Assembly (NCBI RefSeq): GCF_001064145.1
Contig: NZ_JVOJ01000059.1
Location: forward strand, 1 to 64,000
Source: Sanguibacter keddieii
GTDB lineage: Bacteria > Actinomycetota > Actinomycetes > Actinomycetales > Actinomycetaceae
Direction: 5' to 3'
Length of the DNA stretch: 64,000 nt
Shown here: positions 12,572 through 21,871 of the stretch, piece after piece
Layout of the letters: each line of letters begins with the position of its first letter
Position numbering within the stretch: the stretch's first letter is position 1
Position numbers and translations under genes: made by a program
The notes under the pieces: generated by a model
Databases searched by the model: none
The model's input: only the letters and a program-made list of their open reading frames with translations
Told to the model about the DNA's origin: nothing

Positions 12572-15025
12572 TCAGAGGCCCGCGCGGTTCAGGCGCGCGA
12601 TCTCGGCCTCGGTCGCGTGCTTCGTGGTGGGCACGTGGCCGGGCAGCGGGAGGATGCGCTCGTGAATCGCGTCGAGGATCCAGGAGACCTGCGGGAAGAA
12701 GTACGACTCCATCTCGGGTCCGGGCGTGATGCCGTTGCGCGAGGCGACGACGGCGATCGGCGCGTCGAGCGCGTCGAAGGCCAGGGTCTGCACGTTGGCG
12801 GCAACCGTGTTGAGGAAGGAGCCGCGCTCGACGGCGTCCGAGGTGAGGACCAGGCGACCGGTCTTCTTCACGGATGCGATGAGCTTGTCGTAGTTGAGCG
12901 GGGCGACGAAGCGCAGGTCGATGACCTCGGCGCTCAGTCCGTACTTCTCGGCCAGGACGTCCGCGGCCTCAAGCGCCTTGTACACGGTCGCGCCGTAGGC
13001 GGCGATCGTGATGTCGGTGCCCTCGCGGCGGATCGCCGGCTCGCCTTCTTCGGTCTCGTAGTAGCCCTCGGGCACGCCGCCGGGCTCGAAGTCCTCGCCC
13101 TTGTCGTAGAGCTTCTGGCTCTCGAGGAACACGACCGGGTCGGTTCCGGCGAGCGCCAGGTTGAGCATGCCCTTAGCGTCGGTCGGGGTCGTCGGGAAGT
13201 AGACCTTCAGGCCCGGGATGTGAGCGACGAGCGCGCTCCAGTCCTGGGAGTGCTGAGCGCCGTACTTCGAACCCACGGACACACGCAGGACGAGAGGCAT
13301 CTTCAGCAGGCCGGCACTCATCGACTGCCACTTGGCCATCTGGTTGAAGACCTCGTCACCGGAGCGGCCCAGGAAGTCGCAGTACATGAGCTCAACGACC
13401 GCGCGGCCACCGGCCATCGCGTATCCGACGCCGGCGCCCACGATCGAGGCCTCGGCGATGGGCGAGTTGAAGAGGCGACGGTAAGGCAGGGCTTCGGTCA
13501 GGCCACGGTAGACGGCGAAGGCGCCGCCCCAGTCGCGGTTTTCCTCGCCCCATGCGGCCATCGTCGGATCCGTCTTGAAGCGGTGCAGCATGGCCTCGAA
13601 CAGGCCGTCACGGAACTGGTACATGCGCATCTTGGAGACGGGCTTGCCGCTGGCGTCGACGGAGGTACGCACCTTCTTGGCCAGAGCCTTGACACGCGGG
13701 TTGTCCTCGAGGTCAATCTCGGGGGTCGCGTCGTCGAAGGCCTCGACCTTCTCGTTGGAGAACATGACGGAGTCGATGTAGCCGTCGGCGACGCGCGGCG
13801 TGGCCTCGTCGTCGATCGAGAGCTTGAGGACCTTGACGAGCTTCTCGGTCAGCGAGGCCGTGTAGCCGTCAATCTCATCCTGCGTGGTCAGGCCGTTGGA
13901 GATCAGCAGGTTGGAGTACTCCTTGATGCAGTCCACCTGCTCCCACAGCTCGACCTCTTCCTTCGTGCGGTACGAGGAGGCGTCCGACGGCGAGTGGCCG
14001 GAGAAGCGGTAAGTGATGGTGTCCATGAGGACGGGGCCGCGGCCCTCCTCGAGGATCTTCTTCTTGCGGGTGGTCGCATCCGCGACCGCCAGCGGGTTGA
14101 GGCCGTCGACGCGCTCGGCGTGCATGGCCTCGGGGTTGAGGGCCGCGCCCACGCGGGCGAGGATCTCATAGCCCATGGTCTCGCCGAACGTCTGGCCGCC
14201 CATGCCGTAGAAGTTGTTGAAGAAGTTGAACAGGATCGGCGGGTTGCCACCGTCCTCCTCGCGCCACAGCGAGCGGAACTGGTCCATCGACGCGAAGTTC
14301 ATGGCCTCCCACACGGGACCACAGGCCAGGGCGGCGTCACCGACGTTCGAGACGACAATGCCGGGCTTGCGGTTGATGCGCTTGAACAGGGCCGCGCCGT
14401 TCGCGATGGGGGCGGAGCCACCGACGATCGCGTTGTTCGGGTAGGAGCCGAAGGGCAGGAAGAAGGTGTGCATCGAGCCGCCCAGGCCACGGTTGAAACC
14501 GGACTTGCGGGCGAAAATCTCGGCGAGGGCACCGAAGAGGATGAAGTTCTCGGTGAGGTCCTTCGTGTCCTTGTAGTCGATCTTCTCGGCGTAGGACAGG
14601 GTCTCGCCACCGAGGAAGCCCTTCATGATGGACTCGAGCTGAGCCTCGTCCATCTGGTGCATGGCCGAGTAGCACTTGGCGAGGATCTCGCCGTGGGAGC
14701 GGTGCGAGCCGAAGATGAAGTCATCGGGCGACAGCACGTAGCTCTGGCCGACGTAGGCGCTCTCCTGGCCGATGCCGAGGTGGGCGGGGCCGCGGTGGTT
14801 GTACTCGATGCCCTGCCAGGCGCCGGTCTTCTTGATCGAGTCGAGCATCGACTCGAAGGTGCGCACGACGATCATGTCGTGGAGCATCTGGACCATGCCC
14901 TTTTCGCCGTAGCGGGCGAGCTCGGTGTCACGGTCGAAGGTGTACTGGTTGACGGGGACCTCGGGGAACTTCACGTACCCGGGGCGACGCACCTCATTGG
15001 GGTCGATGATAAGAGACTGAGTCAT
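12572..15025 (-). CDS. fused E1 alpha-beta subunit of a 2-oxoacid (or acetoin-type) dehydrogenase complex
   Basis: The 817-aa protein carries both E1 halves in one chain. The N-terminal alpha half contains the thiamine diphosphate motif, here GDAALACG (about 229-236) followed by the NN pair (270-271), and a His in GSHRSHGE. The C-terminal half from about residue 480 is a transketolase-like beta subunit ([36 protein letters not shown]). E1 decarboxylates a 2-oxoacid, or splits a diketone/acetoin, and passes the acyl group to lipoyl-E2. The fused form is usual for branched-chain and acetoin-type E1 of some lineages. It follows E3 by 33 bases. The substrate is undetermined. Confidence 0.85.
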   Translation of the reverse strand: MTQSLIIDPNEVRRPGYVKFPEVPVNQYTFDRDTELARYGEKGMVQMLHDMIVVRTFESMLDSIKKTGAWQGIEYNHRGPAHLGIGQESAYVGQSYVLSPDDFIFGSHRSHGEILAKCYSAMHQMDEAQLESIMKGFLGGETLSYAEKIDYKDTKDLTENFILFGALAEIFARKSGFNRGLGGSMHTFFLPFGSYPNNAIVGGSAPIANGAALFKRINRKPGIVVSNVGDAALACGPVWEAMNFASMDQFRSLWREEDGGNPPILFNFFNNFYGMGGQTFGETMGYEILARVGAALNPEAMHAERVDGLNPLAVADATTRKKKILEEGRGPVLMDTITYRFSGHSPSDASSYRTKEEVELWEQVDCIKEYSNLLISNGLTTQDEIDGYTASLTEKLVKVLKLSIDDEATPRVADGYIDSVMFSNEKVEAFDDATPEIDLEDNPRVKALAKKVRTSVDASGKPVSKMRMYQFRDGLFEAMLHRFKTDPTMAAWGEENRDWGGAFAVYRGLTEALPYRRLFNSPIAEASIVGAGVGYAMAGGRAVVELMYCDFLGRSGDEVFNQMAKWQSMSAGLLKMPLVLRVSVGSKYGAQHSQDWSALVAHIPGLKVYFPTTPTDAKGMLNLALAGTDPVVFLESQKLYDKGEDFEPGGVPEGYYETEEGEPAIRREGTDITIAAYGATVYKALEAADVLAEKYGLSAEVIDLRFVAPLNYDKLIASVKKTGRLVLTSDAVERGSFLNTVAANVQTLAFDALDAPIAVVASRNGITPGPEMESYFFPQVSWILDAIHERILPLPGHVPTTKHATEAEIARLNRAGL

Positions 15026-15058
15026 TTTTCTACTCTTCCTTGACGTAGGGGATGTTCG

Positions 15059-16426
15059 TTAGAGCTTGACGGCCCACGCGGCTTCGCGGATGACCTCGGA
15101 GACCGTGGGGTGCGGGAAGACGACCTGGCGCAGGTCCTCGACGGTCAGTTCCATCTCGAGGACGGCCTGAGCGCCCCAGATCATCTCGGCGGCGTACGCA
15201 CCCAGCACGTGGATGCCCAGCACCTGGTGGGTCTTCGGGTCAACGAGGATCTTCGCCTCGCCGGGGGCCTTGAAGCCATTCTCCGCAATGAAACGGCCGG
15301 ACATGAGGGCGGGAACCTTGGCGACGAGGACCTCGCGGCCCTCGCGCTTGGCGGCGGACTCGGTCAGACCGACCCCGGCGGCCTCGGGGATCGAGAAGAC
15401 GGCCCACGGGACGGTGTGCCAGCGCATGACCTCGCCGCGCTTCTTCGCGGCCGGATCGAGGATGTTCGCCGAGGCGATCTCCGCCATGCGGTAGGCGGCG
15501 TGCGCCAGGAGGGAACGTCCGGTGACGTCGCCGATGGCCCACACGTTGGGCAGGTTGGTGCGCATCGTGTCGTCGACGACGATGCCGCGGTTGATCTCGA
15601 GGCCCGCCTCCTGCGCGCCCCAACCCGCCGTCGCGGGACGGCGGCCCACTGCCATGAGGACCACGTCGGCCTCGACGCTCAGCTTCTCCTCGCCCTTGGA
15701 GTAGTGGACGGTGCCGCCATCGAGGGACTCGACGCGGCAGCCCAGCTCGAAGGTGACGTCCTTCATCGCGGCACGGGCCTTGGCGGCCAGGTCGTCGTCC
15801 ATGAAGGGCAGGATCTCGGGGGCCATCTCAATGACGGTCACCTGGGAGCCGAGGGTGGAGTACAGGGAGGCGAACTCAACGCCGATGACGCCGCCGCCGA
15901 TGATCGCGAGGCGGGAGGGGACCTCGGGCAGCGAAAGGATGCCCGTGGAGTCGACCAGCGCGGGGTTGTCCTGGGTGCCGGGCAGCGGGGGCATGGCCGG
16001 CACGGAGCCCGTGGCGATGATGACGTGGTCCGAGGTGTAGGTCGTGCCCTCGACGGTCACGCGACCGGGGGCATCCAGGTGGCCTCGTCCGTTGATGACG
16101 GTCACGCCTGCCTTGCGCTCGGTGGCTGCGACGCCGGCGACCAGGCCGCCCACGACCTGATCCTTCCAGGCCTGCATCTGCGTCCAGTTGACGGCCACGC
16201 CCTGGGCGTCCACGCCGAACTGGCTGGCTTCCTTGGCGTGCAGGTAGTTCTTCGCGCCGTTGAGCAGGGTCTTGGTGGGGATGCAGCCCACGTTCAGGCA
16301 GGTGCCGCCCAGGTACTGCTCCTCAACGAGGGCGACCTTCTTGCCCGCGTGTCCGAGGCGCTCGGCAGCGAGGTAGCCGCCGGGGCCCGCACCGAGGACG
16401 ATGACGTCAAAATGCGTGTCACTCAT
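15059..16426 (-). CDS. lpdA: dihydrolipoyl dehydrogenase (E3)
   Basis: The 455-aa flavoprotein has the FAD-binding GAGPGGYLAAERL at residues 12-24, the redox disulfide GGTCLNVGCIPT (Cys43/Cys48), an NAD-binding GGGVIGVEFAS near the middle, and the C-terminal HPTVSE active-site base. It reoxidises dihydrolipoamide on E2 with NAD+. Length is typical. It sits 16 bases after E2 and 33 bases before E1 on the same strand, giving the order E2-E3-E1. GAGGAATACTC precedes the ATG. Confidence 0.93.
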   Translation of the reverse strand: MSDTHFDVIVLGAGPGGYLAAERLGHAGKKVALVEEQYLGGTCLNVGCIPTKTLLNGAKNYLHAKEASQFGVDAQGVAVNWTQMQAWKDQVVGGLVAGVAATERKAGVTVINGRGHLDAPGRVTVEGTTYTSDHVIIATGSVPAMPPLPGTQDNPALVDSTGILSLPEVPSRLAIIGGGVIGVEFASLYSTLGSQVTVIEMAPEILPFMDDDLAAKARAAMKDVTFELGCRVESLDGGTVHYSKGEEKLSVEADVVLMAVGRRPATAGWGAQEAGLEINRGIVVDDTMRTNLPNVWAIGDVTGRSLLAHAAYRMAEIASANILDPAAKKRGEVMRWHTVPWAVFSIPEAAGVGLTESAAKREGREVLVAKVPALMSGRFIAENGFKAPGEAKILVDPKTHQVLGIHVLGAYAAEMIWGAQAVLEMELTVEDLRQVVFPHPTVSEVIREAAWAVKL

Positions 16427-16442
16427 GAGTATTCCTCTTTCC

Positions 16443-17783
16443 TCAGGCCAGAACGGTCACGTCGATGTTTTCGATGGCGGCGACCAGGTCGCGCAGGAAG
16501 CGGGCGCCGTCCGCGCCGTCGATGACCTGGTGGTCGATCGTCAGCGACAGGTTGAGGCGCTGCTCCACACCGATCGAGCCGTCGGCGGTCACGGTCGGGC
16601 GCGGGGTGATCGTGCCGACGCCCAGGATGGCCGTCTGGGGCAGGTTGATGACGGGGGTGAAGGTCTCGATGCCGAAGGAACCGATGTTGGAGACCGTGAA
16701 GGTGCCGCCGCTCAGGAAGTCGGGCGACAGGGAGCCGTCGATCGCGCCGCCGGCGAGGCGCTTGGCCTCGTCGGAGAACGCCTTGAGGCCCAGGGCCTGC
16801 GCGGAGCGGATGACGGGGACGAGGAGGCCGCGCGGGGTGTCGCACGCGAAGCCGAGGTGGACCTGCTCGAACTGCGTGAGGACGCCGTCCTCGAGGTGAG
16901 CGTTGAACACGGGGTACTTGAGCAGGGTGCGCGACACGGCGAAGCACACCAGATCGTTGAGCGTAATCTTGTTCAGGCCCAGGGACTCGTCGGCGTTCTT
17001 GACCTTCTTGCGCATCGCGAGGATGCCGGCGGCGTTGGCCGTCGTGTTGAGGGTCAGCTGCGCGGTGGAGGTCAGGGATTCCATCATGCGCTTGGCGACG
17101 ACCTTGCGCACGCCCTTGAGCGGGGCGGAGGTCGAGGCGCCGGGGAAGTCAGCGGCCGCGGCGGGGGCTGCGACGGCGACGGCGGGCGCGGCCTCGGCGG
17201 TGCGGCCGGCGTCGGCGACGGACACGCGGCCACCGATGCCGGTGCCTTCGGTGGCGCTCACGCCGGCGGCGCGCGCGGCGGAGGTCAGGACGGGGCCGGC
17301 AGCGATCGCGGCGGCGACGTCACGCTCGATGACGCGGCCGTGGGGTCCGGAGCCCTCGGTGATGGCCGAAGCGTCGACACCGTTCGACGCGGCAAGGGCG
17401 CGGGCGCGCGGGGAGACAGCGCCGGTGGCGCGCTCGGTCGCGAAGGCGGGGGCAGCGGCCTCGGGGGCGGCTGCCTGCTCGGCGGGAGCATCGGCCTCGG
17501 CGGGGGTGCCGTCGCCACCGGGAACGAGGCCGGAGATGTCCTCCCCGGGCTCACCGACGATGATGAGCGGATCCTTCACGGGAACCTCGTCGCCTTCCTC
17601 CCACAGGAGTTTCAGGACGGTACCCTCGGCGGTCGAGGGCACCTCCATGGTCGACTTGTCGGTCTCGATGGACGCGAGCGTCTGGTCGACGGAGACGGTG
17701 TCGCCTTCTGCGATCATCCACTCGACGATGATGCATGACTCAACAGAGTTGCCCAGCTGGGGCATCACCACGATGGTGGCCAT
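16443..17783 (-). CDS. dihydrolipoamide acyltransferase (E2) of the 2-oxoacid dehydrogenase complex
   Basis: The 446-aa protein starts with one lipoyl domain (ETDKSTMEVPS, lipoylated Lys about 43), then an Ala/Pro/Glu-rich linker. A peripheral-subunit-binding domain follows (SPRARALAASNGVD to GPHGRVIERDV), then a second shorter copy-like segment (LTSAARAAGVS to GTGIGGRVSVAD), and the catalytic domain ending with DHQVIDGADGARFL. The start at 17783 is fixed by AGGAGG before the ATG; the longer open frame upstream is not used. It is the first structural gene after the DeoR regulator, 10 bases downstream. The acyl substrate is unknown. Confidence 0.88.
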   Translation of the reverse strand: MATIVVMPQLGNSVESCIIVEWMIAEGDTVSVDQTLASIETDKSTMEVPSTAEGTVLKLLWEEGDEVPVKDPLIIVGEPGEDISGLVPGGDGTPAEADAPAEQAAAPEAAAPAFATERATGAVSPRARALAASNGVDASAITEGSGPHGRVIERDVAAAIAAGPVLTSAARAAGVSATEGTGIGGRVSVADAGRTAEAAPAVAVAAPAAAADFPGASTSAPLKGVRKVVAKRMMESLTSTAQLTLNTTANAAGILAMRKKVKNADESLGLNKITLNDLVCFAVSRTLLKYPVFNAHLEDGVLTQFEQVHLGFACDTPRGLLVPVIRSAQALGLKAFSDEAKRLAGGAIDGSLSPDFLSGGTFTVSNIGSFGIETFTPVINLPQTAILGVGTITPRPTVTADGSIGVEQRLNLSLTIDHQVIDGADGARFLRDLVAAIENIDVTVLA

Positions 17784-17793
17784 GTAATTCCTC

Positions 17794-18543
17794 CTAGACG
17801 ATGCGCAGCTTCGTGCGCTCGGCCAATTCCTTGATGGATTCTTCGGGGATCTCATCGTCGGTGATGATTCCGGTGACCTCGTCGATCCCCATGAAGCTGA
17901 CAAAGCCGGCTTCCCCATACTTGGAGGAGTCGGCGAGCAGCCACGTCTCTTGTGCGCGGGTGCGCATAATGGAGCCGACCTGTCCGCCTTCTACGAGCTG
18001 GGTGGTCAAGCCCCGATCAACACTGAACCCGTCGGTCCCGAGGAACGCGACGCGTGCGTTGAAGTCATTGATGGCGCGCTCGGCGACCGGGCCCACGAGG
18101 GACTCGGACTCGGCGCGGAAGTGCCCACCCGTCAGCGTGATGTTGAGGTTCGGGTTGGAGCGGGCGTTGGCGAAGACGAGCACGGAGTTAGTCAGGACCT
18201 GAACCCCGCGCTTGCCGGTGAGGTACTTGACGATGAGGGCGCAGGTGGTGCCGGCCTCGATCATGATGCGATCGTCATCGTGAATCATGTCGGCAGCGGC
18301 GCGAGCGATGCGCTCCTTGATCTCAACACGATCGTTCTGGCGCAGGTGAATGTTGCGGAAGGTGGTGGGACGCGCTCCTCCGTGCGTGCGCACGAGGTAG
18401 CCCTGCTCGTCGAGAGACTTGAGCGAAGCGCGCACCGTGACGGGCGAAACGCCCAGATCGGAGGCAAGCTGCGCGACGCTCACCTCACCCTCCCGGGCGA
18501 GGCGATCCAGGATGTAGTTCGTGCGTTCTTCTGCACGTCCCAT
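17794..18543 (-). CDS. DeoR/GlpR-family transcriptional regulator
   Basis: The 249-aa protein has the DeoR winged helix-turn-helix (about 7-55, VSVAQLASDLGVSPVTVRASLKSL, RTHGGA) and a C-terminal sugar-phosphate-sensing domain with GTTC, LTNS, TGG and GTDGF motifs. Such proteins are usually repressors released by a phosphorylated sugar. It heads the operon with E2-E3-E1-PHP-SDR-dehydrogenase. AACGAAAGT boxes around its promoter suggest autoregulation, and its inducer is probably an intermediate of the adjacent pathway. Confidence 0.9.
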   Translation of the reverse strand: MGRAEERTNYILDRLAREGEVSVAQLASDLGVSPVTVRASLKSLDEQGYLVRTHGGARPTTFRNIHLRQNDRVEIKERIARAAADMIHDDDRIMIEAGTTCALIVKYLTGKRGVQVLTNSVLVFANARSNPNLNITLTGGHFRAESESLVGPVAERAINDFNARVAFLGTDGFSVDRGLTTQLVEGGQVGSIMRTRAQETWLLADSSKYGEAGFVSFMGIDEVTGIITDDEIPEESIKELAERTKLRIV

Positions 18544-18563
18544 GGGCTCACCTCCTTATGTCG

Positions 18564-18630
18564 AAGCGACAATCTTTGTCGCTTTCACTTTCGTTAAGGA
18601 AAGAATAGTCATTTAAACGAAAGTATGCAA
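18564..18630 (-). promoter_or_regulatory. promoter and DeoR-type operator of the E2-E3-E1 operon
   Basis: On the minus strand TTGCAT (18625-18630) and TATTCT (18602-18607) are spaced by 17 bases. Inverted ACTTTCGTT (18587-18595) and AACGAAAGT (18616-18624) bracket the -10 box, and a 9-bp inverted repeat AAGCGACAA/TTGTCGCTT lies at 18564-18584. GAAA-rich boxes of this kind are typical of DeoR-family sites. Further AACGAAA copies occur at 18806-18824. Confidence 0.65.
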
Positions 18631-18733
18631 CATCACGAGAAGAACATTCACACGTGTGCGCCCACCGCGCACAAACGTTCAAAGCAACGCTGCTCATTCT
18701 CTGAAAATCGATGATATTACAAGGATAAATGCA

Positions 18734-18765
18734 CTGGTGGGTGACTCCCTCGAGCCACCCACCAG
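18734..18765 (-). terminator. probable terminator of the fucose operon
   Basis: CTGGTGGGT / ACCCACCAG, a 9-bp stem with a 14-base loop, about 110 bases after the fucU stop. The rest of the 18544-18875 gap holds the DeoR promoter region and no gene. Confidence 0.45.
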
Positions 18766-18875
18766 CTATGAAACTCTCGCCCACACCCCGGAGCCACCAT
18801 CCAGTTAAAACGAAAACGAAACGAAAGTGCTCGTCACCGATCCAACAAGGCGCGCCCTGGAGCGGCAAACGGGTT

Positions 18876-19307
18876 TTACTCCCCGGGCTGGCGAACGCCG
18901 ACCGTCAGGAGCAGGTTGCCGTACAGGCGCTGCTCGCCCGTCGCAACGATGATGCCAACGTTCTCGTCGCGCGCGGCATCGTAGAAGTCCCAGCGCGAAA
19001 TCTCGCCGAACTCCACGCCGGGCAGAGCAGCGCGGAACTCGTCGTGGATCGGAATCTCCACCGGATCAGCGTCGGGGGCCGGGGTCATGATCTCTGCGCG
19101 CTCGATCGGAATCGTGCGCTTGAGGACATCAAGAACCTGACTAACATTGAGGAGCCCCGGGGCAAGGTTGAGCGAAATAAGTTCGCAGCGCGGGTTCACA
19201 CCCGTCGTGTGGGGGTAGTTCGCGTCCGCCAGCAGAATCTTCGAGCCGTGGCCGGCGGCCGCGAGCGCACGCAGGAACTGCGGGTGCGTCATAGGTCCAT
19301 AGAGCAT
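18876..19307 (-). CDS. fucU: L-fucose mutarotase / RbsD-FucU family protein
   Basis: The 143-aa product matches the RbsD/FucU fold: MTHPQFLRALAAAGHGSKILLADANYP at the N terminus with the conserved His and Asp, and a C-terminal VATGEQRLYGNLLLTVGV. The family interconverts sugar anomers (fucose or ribose) so that the isomerase or kinase gets the right form. Length fits FucU. The ATG at 19307 with AAAGG upstream was chosen; the longer frame is the shadow of the LacI gene. It is last in the fucose operon, 13 bases after the LacI stop. Confidence 0.85.
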   Translation of the reverse strand: MLYGPMTHPQFLRALAAAGHGSKILLADANYPHTTGVNPRCELISLNLAPGLLNVSQVLDVLKRTIPIERAEIMTPAPDADPVEIPIHDEFRAALPGVEFGEISRWDFYDAARDENVGIIVATGEQRLYGNLLLTVGVRQPGE

Positions 19308-19320
19308 GAACGTGCCTTTC

Positions 19321-20316
19321 TTACAGGTGTGAACTGGCCCGGATGACCAGCTCGGGGTCGAGGACGATGTCCTGAGAGGGACCACCGCCCATGAGCGAGC
19401 GCACGAGGCGCACTGCGGTGCGTCCCAGGCGATCGAAGGGCTGGTGGATTGTCGTGAGCGGAGGTGCGTAGGAGTCCGCACCGTCGATGTCGTCGAAGCC
19501 GACGACCCGCACGTCGCGAGGCACCACTCCCCCGCGCTCGTAGATGTAGCGCATGGCACCGAGGGCCAGCTGGTCGTTCGCGGTCTGGATGCCCTGGGGC
19601 AGACGACCGGCCGCGCGCATGACGTCGTAGCCATCGCGAGAGTCCCATGAGTCGGGCTGGAGCACGACGGGCTCGATGTCGTAGGCCTGGCACGCCTGCT
19701 CGTAGCCGAGCCTACGCATCTGCGCGTCCGACCAGCCAGCCGGACCCGAGATGTGCACGACGTCGGTCAGTCCCTGGGCGAGCAGGTGCTCGGTGGCCAG
19801 GCGCGCCCCACGCACGTTATCGACAGCGACGGTCGAGATGCCGTCGAGGCCCTTTTCGCTCGTCAGAACGAGGACGGTCGGGAAGCGCCTCCCCGATTCG
19901 ATCGCGACATCGATCGTCGGGTCCTGTCCGCCCAGGATGATGGCACCGTCGACGTCGAAGGGCGCGAAGTCGCTGCGCAGCTGACCGTCGGGCCCGTACG
20001 CGTAGGACAGGGACACGTGGTACCCGGCCTGCGACGAGGCGTTCAGGATCGACAGCAGCACACGCCCGTGTCCATGAAACATGGGCGCCGCCAAGACGAC
20101 GTGAAGGACGTTGGTGCGCTTGGCCGCGAGCGCGCGCGCCGCGTAGTTGGGCACGTAGCCCAGCTCCTCGACGAGTTTCGCAATGCGCGCACGCGTCTTT
20201 TCGGAGACCTCCGGGTCCCCGCGCACGACGCGCGAGACCGTGTTGGTCGAGACGCCTGCACGCCGCGCGATGTCGGCGAGGGAGACCTTCTTAGCTGCGG
20301 GTCGGGACGTGGACAT
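19321..20316 (-). CDS. LacI-family transcriptional regulator of the fucose operon
   Basis: The 331-aa protein has an N-terminal LacI helix-turn-helix (SLADIARRAGVSTNTVSRVV, about 12-31) with the hinge YVPNYAARALA, followed by a periplasmic-binding-protein-like sensor domain ending in the usual GFDDIDGA and TTIHQP motifs. The ATG at 20316 lies inside the end of the kinase gene (26-base overlap), so translation is probably coupled. The likely target is the GTTAGCGTTAAC site upstream of the transporter genes. Confidence 0.9.
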   Translation of the reverse strand: MSTSRPAAKKVSLADIARRAGVSTNTVSRVVRGDPEVSEKTRARIAKLVEELGYVPNYAARALAAKRTNVLHVVLAAPMFHGHGRVLLSILNASSQAGYHVSLSYAYGPDGQLRSDFAPFDVDGAIILGGQDPTIDVAIESGRRFPTVLVLTSEKGLDGISTVAVDNVRGARLATEHLLAQGLTDVVHISGPAGWSDAQMRRLGYEQACQAYDIEPVVLQPDSWDSRDGYDVMRAAGRLPQGIQTANDQLALGAMRYIYERGGVVPRDVRVVGFDDIDGADSYAPPLTTIHQPFDRLGRTAVRLVRSLMGGGPSQDIVLDPELVIRASSHL

Positions 20317-21700
20317 GAGTCGCTGCACTGGCTGCGATGACGGAAGCGCGATCTTCCTCAGCGAGAGCGCCGATGGTTTCGAGCTGGGCGAGGAGGGAGC
20401 CGAAGGTCGAGGCCTCGATGGGGCCGCGCACGACAGTGACTCCCGAGATCTGGGCGGTCAGGTCGCACAGGAGGCGGTTGCGCGCGCCGCCACCCACGAG
20501 GTTGAGCTGGTCGGGGGCCTTTCCGGTAGCCTCGGTCAGCTCGCCGATCGCGCGGGCGTAGCGGCGGGCGAAGGACTCGATGATGACGCGCACGTAGCCT
20601 GCCATGGAGTCGGGACGGGCCGCGCCCTGGGCGTCCAGGGCCTCGTCGATCTTGCGCTGCATGTCGCCGGGGGTGGCGAAGGCTTCCTCGTCAGGGTCAA
20701 ACACACCGGAGGCGGCGGGCAGCTCGCGCGCCTGGCCGACGAGTTCGTCGGTGTCGGTGGGCGTGCCCTCGCGCTCCCACTGACGCTGAATCTCCTGGAG
20801 GATCCACATGCCCGTGATGTTGAAGAGGGGACGCACTCCCCCGTCCGTGCGGCCCTCGTTCGTAATGCCGAGGTCGAAGGCGGCATCGCTCATGAGGGGC
20901 TGGTCCTCGATGGCACCGAGGACGGACCATGAGCCGCAGGACAGGAAGTAGGCGCGCTTACCTTCCTCAATGGGCAGGCCGTGGACGGCACAGGCGGAAT
21001 CGTGGGCGCCACCACGCACAACGGTGAGGGTTTCGAGGCCGGGAACAGTGCAGGGGCCGACGACCGTGCGGTCGGCGGCGAGTTCACCGAACCAGCCGCG
21101 CGGGATACCGAGACGGGTGAAGACCTCGTCGTTGAAGTCACCGCCGCCCGGGGTGAGCAGGCCCGAGGTCGAGGCGATCGTGCGCGACCAGCCGACGACA
21201 CCGGTGAGTCGGTACGCAAAGTAGTCGGGCAGGAAAAGGGCCGCGGCGACGCGCTGCGCGTCGGCGGGGTTTTCCTGCATGTAAGCGAAGATCTGGTTCG
21301 CCGTGTTGATGGTGGCCGGCTGGTTGCCGGTCAGGTCGAAGAATTCACGGTCGCCGATGCGCTCACGGAAAGCGTCAAGGGTGCGGGAGGTGCGCTCGTC
21401 GCGGTAGGCGATGACGTCTCCGACGAGCTCGCCGTTCTCATCGAGGGGGGCCCAGTCCACGCCCCACGTGTCAATGGAGACCGCGCGGGCGTCCGGGAAC
21501 TGCTCGAGGGCCTTCTTCAGGCCGATGATCGTCTCGGCCTCCATCGTGGCCACGTCCCACGTGAGGGTGCCGTCGTCCCGGCGGCGGGCCTCGTGCTTAA
21601 AGCGGTGGATATCGGTAACGTCGATGCGTCCGTCGTGCAGCGTTCCGGCGAGGACTCGTCCGGATGCAGATCCAAGGTCAACAGCAAGTACGGTGGTCAT
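20291..21700 (-). CDS. FGGY carbohydrate kinase of the rhamnulokinase type, probably acting on L-fuculose
   Basis: The 469-aa protein opens with VLAVDLGSASGRV, the phosphate-1 loop of FGGY kinases. It has IDTWGVDWAPLD and the FLPDYFAYRLTG segment typical of RhaB, and a C-terminal VGGGARNRLLC adenosine motif. RhaB phosphorylates L-rhamnulose at C1, but next to fucose isomerase the natural substrate here is more likely L-fuculose. The ATG at 21700 follows AGGAG and is preferred over the 57-base longer frame. A 15-bp hairpin separates it from the isomerase gene. Confidence 0.82.
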   Translation of the reverse strand: MTTVLAVDLGSASGRVLAGTLHDGRIDVTDIHRFKHEARRRDDGTLTWDVATMEAETIIGLKKALEQFPDARAVSIDTWGVDWAPLDENGELVGDVIAYRDERTSRTLDAFRERIGDREFFDLTGNQPATINTANQIFAYMQENPADAQRVAAALFLPDYFAYRLTGVVGWSRTIASTSGLLTPGGGDFNDEVFTRLGIPRGWFGELAADRTVVGPCTVPGLETLTVVRGGAHDSACAVHGLPIEEGKRAYFLSCGSWSVLGAIEDQPLMSDAAFDLGITNEGRTDGGVRPLFNITGMWILQEIQRQWEREGTPTDTDELVGQARELPAASGVFDPDEEAFATPGDMQRKIDEALDAQGAARPDSMAGYVRVIIESFARRYARAIGELTEATGKAPDQLNLVGGGARNRLLCDLTAQISGVTVVRGPIEASTFGSLLAQLETIGALAEEDRASVIAASAATHVHVPTRS

Positions 21701-21822
21701 TGAAGGTCTCCTGCTCAAAACGCCCTCGCGCGGCGCGTCCCATCGTTGGGTTCTCATGCGGCTTTCCTCATCGGCGAGGCCGGGGCCGGATCCCGGTGGT
21801 GCTGCCCCTCGCGGGGGCGAGC

Positions 21823-21863
21823 CCGGTCGGGCTCGGGGAGAGAGGACACCCGAGCCCGACCGG
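21823..21863 (-). terminator. intercistronic hairpin after the fucose isomerase gene
   Basis: CCGGTCGGGCTCGGG / CCCGAGCCCGACCGG, a perfect 15-bp stem with an 11-base loop, starts 9 bases after the isomerase stop. A GCGAGGCCGGGGCC half-copy of the common terminator stem sits just beyond at 21773-21787. Confidence 0.65.
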
Positions 21864-21871
21864 TGGTTGCA

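Noticed and set aside
11228-15043. A 1271-aa open frame on the plus strand
   Set aside because: It is antisense to the PHP and E1 genes and reads as a low-complexity Gly/Arg/Val/His/Leu product, typical of the mirror frame of G+C-rich genes.
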